From contig QILY01000164.1 in NCBI GenBank assembly GCA_003232155.1, positions 1 through 18,196 on the forward strand: a stretch of 18,196 nucleotides of DNA, written 5' to 3'. Positions 14,675 to 18,196 of the stretch are shown in pieces. The notes under the pieces were generated by a model. It did no database searches. It saw nothing but the letters and a program-made list of their open reading frames with translations, and was not told where the DNA came from. A program made the position numbers and the translations under genes. How positions within the stretch are numbered: the stretch's first letter is position 1; each line of letters starts with the position of its first letter. This DNA comes from Maribacter sp. (lineage in GTDB: Bacteria > Bacteroidota > Bacteroidia > Flavobacteriales > Flavobacteriaceae).

Positions 14675-16467
14675 TATTTTTTTCTCAACTTTTCCATTTC
14701 TTTATCAATAACTTTCTCTACTCTTGGGTACTCATCAATAAAACAAGCGTATAAAAACTCTAAGTGCTTTTTGTCACCGTCAGTTTTACAGGTATTTTCA
14801 ATTTGCACGACAATAGCGTGCAAGCTCTTTGATTGTAACATTGCCAAACCAGATTTTATCTTATGTGCTGCAAATGCTAATTGTTCTAAATCGTAATTTT
14901 TAAGATGGATACGTGTAGCACCTATAAATTCAAGTGCATTTTGTTTATACAGAACTATCAATTCTTCAAACAGGCCCACTTCGCCCATACATTCTTCTAG
15001 GATTGCCGAAAGGTTGATTTTCTGTCCATCATCTTCCTTTTCAACTGCTGGGTTTACTGCTATCGATTCCACAATCAGTGTTCTTTCCATATCTTTTTTG
15101 TTTTTAATGAGTTTTAATAATAATTCATCAGGACTGTATGGTTTTAGTATAAAATCATTGATGCCATGGGCATCACATTGTTCTTTATCTTGTATCGAAA
15201 AATTCGCGGTAAGTGCGATTACAGGAATATTTTTCACAGAAGTATTTTTATTGTTTCGAATTAGTTCAGTAACCTCAAAACCGCTCATTCCAGGCATTTT
15301 TAAATCCATCAAAACAATATCGATTGTATTGTTTTCCAATATATTCAGTCCGTAAAGCGCATTGTCGGTTACGTATGTTGTACACTTCCATGATTTCAAG
15401 CGTTGTTCTATAAGTTTTTGATTTAAAAGATTATCTTCAAAAACCAGTACACGAAGATCTTTTGCCAAATCTTGGGCATCGGCCAGGTTTATATTTCTAT
15501 TGTTTTTCTTTGATACATTTTTATCGTTTCCTTTTAGATATGGCAGAAAAAATTTGAATGTAGTTCCTTCACCCAATGTACTTGAGACGGTTATATTACC
15601 TCCTAGATTATCAATAATTTGTTTGACAATACTTAAACCAAGACCCGTACCGCCGTATTTAGCATGTGTATTATGTTCAACCTGCTTATATAAATCAAAA
15701 ATATGTTTCAGGTTATCTTCTGAAATACCAATGCCCGTATCTGTAATTGAAAACTCTATAAAAAATAACCCTCTTGCTTCTTTCTTTAATTCTATGTTCA
15801 AATGAACACTACCGCTATCTACAAATTTTATAGCATTGCCCAAAAGGTTTAAAAGCACTTGGGTCAATTTAGATGGATCTCCGGCCAAAACTTTAGGAAT
15901 CTTAGGATCTAAAGTCATGTTCAATGCTACACTTTTATCGGTAACAAGGGTATTGCAGAGATACATTACATCACGAAGAATGCTGTGAAAATTAAAATCG
16001 ACCGATTCAAAATGCTCTAATCCGGCAGAAAGTTTGGAGTATTCCAAAAGCTCGTTTATTATTTCCATCAACGAATATGATGCCGTCTGTATAGCATTCA
16101 CACGCTCTAACTGCTTTGGAGTAAGTTTGTCTTCTTTCAAGAGATCAGAGAAACCAATAATACCGTTCAAAGGAGTTCTGATTTCATGGCTTACCATGGC
16201 AACCAGCATATCAGCACTTTTAGCTTTACTATTATCTGAGTTTTTGATGGTTGAATTTGAGCCTAAGTTGGTGTCTGTTTCAAAATCAGGTGTGATATGG
16301 TACGTTGATGAAGATGGTTGAAATATTTTCTCTTCGAGATTCGCCCTAAAAACCTGAAAAGACTTTTTCAAACGGGTTGCTTCTTTTGAACTTAATTCTT
16401 CAAAAGAAAAACTGTTCATCGTAGCCTCTAAATGGGATAATTGGGAAAGTAGGGCTTTTGATTTCAA
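14674..16467 (-). CDS. Cytosolic hybrid histidine kinase (HisKA-HATPase-REC-Hpt)
   Basis: A 597-residue phosphorelay kinase. HisKA is at about 84-150 with phospho-acceptor His94 (MVSHEIRTPLNG). The HATPase domain is at about 190-312, with N-box N207/N211, G1 DTGIGIS at 243-249 and G2 GGTGLGLS at 272-279. The receiver is at about 338-455, with Glu344-Asp345, Asp388 (LMDLKMPGMSG), Thr420 and Lys442. The Hpt domain is at about 485-590 with His535 (FAAHKIKSGLAML). The predicted route is His94 to Asp388 to His535 to the stand-alone receiver. No TM segment, PAS or GAF domain precedes HisKA; residues 1-83 are a helical then Ser/Asn-rich stretch, so the input is unknown. The start is uncertain: 16467 is TTG, while ATG at 16419 (residue 17) would give 581 residues. 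First gene of the six-gene operon. Confidence 0.93.
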   Translation of the reverse strand: MKSKALLSQLSHLEATMNSFSFEELSSKEATRLKKSFQVFRANLEEKIFQPSSSTYHITPDFETDTNLGSNSTIKNSDNSKAKSADMLVAMVSHEIRTPLNGIIGFSDLLKEDKLTPKQLERVNAIQTASYSLMEIINELLEYSKLSAGLEHFESVDFNFHSILRDVMYLCNTLVTDKSVALNMTLDPKIPKVLAGDPSKLTQVLLNLLGNAIKFVDSGSVHLNIELKKEARGLFFIEFSITDTGIGISEDNLKHIFDLYKQVEHNTHAKYGGTGLGLSIVKQIIDNLGGNITVSSTLGEGTTFKFFLPYLKGNDKNVSKKNNRNINLADAQDLAKDLRVLVFEDNLLNQKLIEQRLKSWKCTTYVTDNALYGLNILENNTIDIVLMDLKMPGMSGFEVTELIRNNKNTSVKNIPVIALTANFSIQDKEQCDAHGINDFILKPYSPDELLLKLIKNKKDMERTLIVESIAVNPAVEKEDDGQKINLSAILEECMGEVGLFEELIVLYKQNALEFIGATRIHLKNYDLEQLAFAAHKIKSGLAMLQSKSLHAIVVQIENTCKTDGDKKHLEFLYACFIDEYPRVEKVIDKEMEKLRKK

Positions 16468-16676
16468 GGTTTGGGGTTTTTTTAAGTTATTAAAAAATTG
16501 CTCTGAATTTCAAACTACTAGTGTTTTACAGTACCAGCGAATTTTTAATCCTTTTACAGACAGCTTTTTAATTTGCCTAAAAATCCTTCTTTATAGTAGG
16601 TCTTACAATTAAATGTTACCTAAGCTTCCATATGTGTTGTCAAATAGCTTAATTTGTATGTTAAATTTTTTAAGAT
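16468..16676. other. Divergent intergenic region between kinase operon and dipeptidase
   Basis: This 209-bp AT-rich spacer must contain the promoters of both the minus-strand operon and the plus-strand dipeptidase gene. TTAATTTG at about 16649-16656 approaches the -7 consensus for the dipeptidase, but no -33 TTG at proper spacing was found. No inverted-repeat operator or open frame was seen. Confidence 0.4.
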
Positions 16677-17966
16677 ATGAAGCATTTTATTTATTGTATT
16701 GGCATTTTAACTCTTATATCCTGTGGTGAGACTAAAAAAACACAGGAAGAAAGTATAGAAGAGAAAGCTAAACGTATACATGAAAAAGTAATAACTATTG
16801 ATACTCACGATGATATTAATATTAAAAATTTCACTGATAGTATTAACTATACCCAAAAGTTAGAAACGCAGGTAAATTTGCCTAAAATGCAAGAAGGCGG
16901 ATTAGATGTATCTTGGTTAATTGTATACACAGGTCAAGATTCATTAAATGCTGAAGGATATGCTAAAGCAGAAGAAAACGCAATGGCAAAATTTGACGCC
17001 ATACACCGTCTTTGTGAAGTAATCGCGCCAGATAAAATTGAACTTGCCCTAACATCAGAAGATATAAAACGGATCAATGCTGCTGGGAAAAAAGTAGCAA
17101 TGATCGGTGTTGAAAATGCTTACCCGATAGGTGAGGATATGTCCAACTTCGAAAAATATCATAAACTAGGAGCACGTTATATCTCACTTGCCCACAATGG
17201 GCATAGCCAATTTTCAGATTCCAATACTGGCGAAGCTGATAGCTTATGGTTATATAATGGTTTAAGTGAAATAGGAAAAGAAGCTGTAAAAGAGATGAAT
17301 AGGTTGGGTATTATGATAGATGTGTCACACCCATCAAAAGAAGCGATGAAACAAATGATAGCATTATCAAAAGCCCCAATTATTGCTTCACATTCTTCAG
17401 CAAGAGCCTTGTGCGATCATAGTAGAAACTTAGATGATGAGCAATTGTTATTAATGAAAAAAAATGGAGGTGTTGTTCAAACCGTAGCTTTTAGTTCATA
17501 TTTAAATACTGAAAAACATGAAATGAGAGCTGAGTATATGAATGGTATTCATCAAAAAATTGCAGATTCCCTGAAAATTGATTGGCATAAATGGTCAGAG
17601 TTTACTAGTTTAAGCGGCGTACAAAAAGAGGCTTTCATAGCAAATATTCCTAAGGTTACAGGTATTGCCAAAGAAATGGTCAAAACTATGCATGAAGCTC
17701 CTGCCGCAGTTAGCGTCTCAGATTTGGTTGATCATATAGATTATATGGTCGAATTGATAGGTGTTGATCACGTAGGTATAAGTTCTGATTTTGATGGCGG
17801 TGGCGGTATTGAAGGTTGGTCTGATGCTTCAGAAACTTTTAATGTTACCTTAGAGTTGGTAAAACGGGAGTATACTGAAGGTGAAATAGAAAAACTATGG
17901 GGCGGCAATCTTATGCGTGTTTTAGATGAGGTACAAGAAATTGCCAAAAGTATACAGAAGGGTTAG
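16677..17966 (+). CDS. M19 family membrane dipeptidase, lipoprotein
   Basis: A 429-residue zinc peptidase of the renal-dipeptidase-like M19 family, which hydrolyses dipeptides, including D-residue-containing ones in bacteria. Residues 1-16 are a lipoprotein signal ending in the lipobox LISC with Cys16, so the enzyme should be anchored in the envelope. Metal-site motifs are present: HDD with His44 and Asp46, the bridging Glu146 in IGVENAYP, HNGH at 173-176, His218 (IDVSHPS), His239 (IASHSSARALCDHSRN) and the late Asp in GISSDFDGG. Length fits the family. It is transcribed away from the polysaccharide operon and stands alone, so a functional link is not evident. No hairpin terminator follows; a repeat fragment lies downstream. 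Confidence 0.92.
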   Translation: MKHFIYCIGILTLISCGETKKTQEESIEEKAKRIHEKVITIDTHDDINIKNFTDSINYTQKLETQVNLPKMQEGGLDVSWLIVYTGQDSLNAEGYAKAEENAMAKFDAIHRLCEVIAPDKIELALTSEDIKRINAAGKKVAMIGVENAYPIGEDMSNFEKYHKLGARYISLAHNGHSQFSDSNTGEADSLWLYNGLSEIGKEAVKEMNRLGIMIDVSHPSKEAMKQMIALSKAPIIASHSSARALCDHSRNLDDEQLLLMKKNGGVVQTVAFSSYLNTEKHEMRAEYMNGIHQKIADSLKIDWHKWSEFTSLSGVQKEAFIANIPKVTGIAKEMVKTMHEAPAAVSVSDLVDHIDYMVELIGVDHVGISSDFDGGGGIEGWSDASETFNVTLELVKREYTEGEIEKLWGGNLMRVLDEVQEIAKSIQKG

Positions 17967-17979
17967 TTTACCATTCATT

Positions 17980-18002
17980 TTCTAATACATAACCTGGGTT
18001 AA
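17980..18002. repeat. Solo terminus of the type A repeat
   Basis: TTCTAATACATAA followed by CCTGGGTTAA matches the right terminus at 4905-4927 in all but one position, 13 kb away, between two convergent genes. No matching left arm is present nearby. Confidence 0.6.
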
Positions 18003-18016
18003 AGAAGAAAGGAGTG

Positions 18017-18196
18017 CTAAAATAGCGTTGGCCCTGAATCATGTAAAGTTTTTGGGATTTGAAGGTTACAACCTAGTTTTTTATTTAATTTCTCAATAAA
18101 ACGAACAGATAATAATGGAGATTCCAATTCCATATTTTGATGAACGAAGAAATGAATATTCTGCAAGCCTTTATTTCTCCAATCTGCCAGTTTTTC
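18017..18196 (-). CDS. DUF72 family protein, C-terminal fragment
   Basis: From the right edge the minus strand encodes 59 residues and a TAG stop at 18019-18017. The segment NIHFFVHQNMELESPLLSVR followed by FIEKLNKKLG and GPTLF matches the C-terminal part of DUF72 (YecE-like, TIM-barrel) proteins as I remember them, where FFVHQN...SP is characteristic. The N-terminal roughly 230 residues lie beyond the window. Function is not established for the family. It is convergent with the dipeptidase gene, with the solo repeat in between. Confidence 0.75.
   Translation of the reverse strand, partial: EKLADWRNKGLQNIHFFVHQNMELESPLLSVRFIEKLNKKLGCNLQIPKTLHDSGPTLF

Overview
The window looks like chromosome of a marine-type Flavobacteriaceae (Bacteroidota). 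It is AT-rich, has no obvious Shine-Dalgarno sites, encodes a short 287-residue RpoD-type sigma factor without region 1.1, and carries flavobacterial-looking families: DUF6155, an M19 dipeptidase lipoprotein and a YaiO-type outer-membrane barrel. The genus cannot be fixed from the sequence alone.

Left part (1-4632, all minus strand): the 5' portion of a GT4-like glycosyltransferase running off the left edge, an SF2 DEAH helicase, a GhrA-like D-2-hydroxyacid dehydrogenase and a DUF6155 protein. They are separated by 97-163 bp gaps and look like ordinary, loosely linked genes. From 4633 to 6158 lie the only plus-strand gene of this half (RpoD-type sigma factor with a strong symmetric terminator) and two palindromic, MITE-like repeat elements. 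The elements have different termini but share the same apical stem-loop core. Next come two tandem, homologous micro-ORFs of 34 and 32 codons (6159-6397, minus).

Centre (6578-16467, minus strand): the main feature is a six-gene cluster with overlaps of 1-8 nt or gaps of 2-4 nt, almost certainly one operon. In transcription order it encodes a cytosolic hybrid histidine kinase with receiver and Hpt domains, a stand-alone receiver, a membrane-anchored HEAT-repeat scaffold with a long acidic linker, a processive GT2 synthase (PgaC/hyaluronan-synthase type), an LtaS/OpgB-like phosphoglycerol-transferase or sulfatase-fold enzyme with five TM segments and a periplasmic TPR tail, and a YaiO-type TPR/beta-barrel outer-membrane protein. 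My reading is an envelope-spanning synthesis, modification and export machine for a glycopolymer. Control would be by a phosphorelay that has no DNA-binding output in the operon, so the signal may reach the synthase through protein contact via the HEAT scaffold. This is the best candidate for an undescribed system here.

Right part: a divergent M19 dipeptidase lipoprotein (plus strand), a stray 23-nt copy of the first repeat's end, and the C-terminal 59 residues of a DUF72 protein on the minus strand entering from the right edge.
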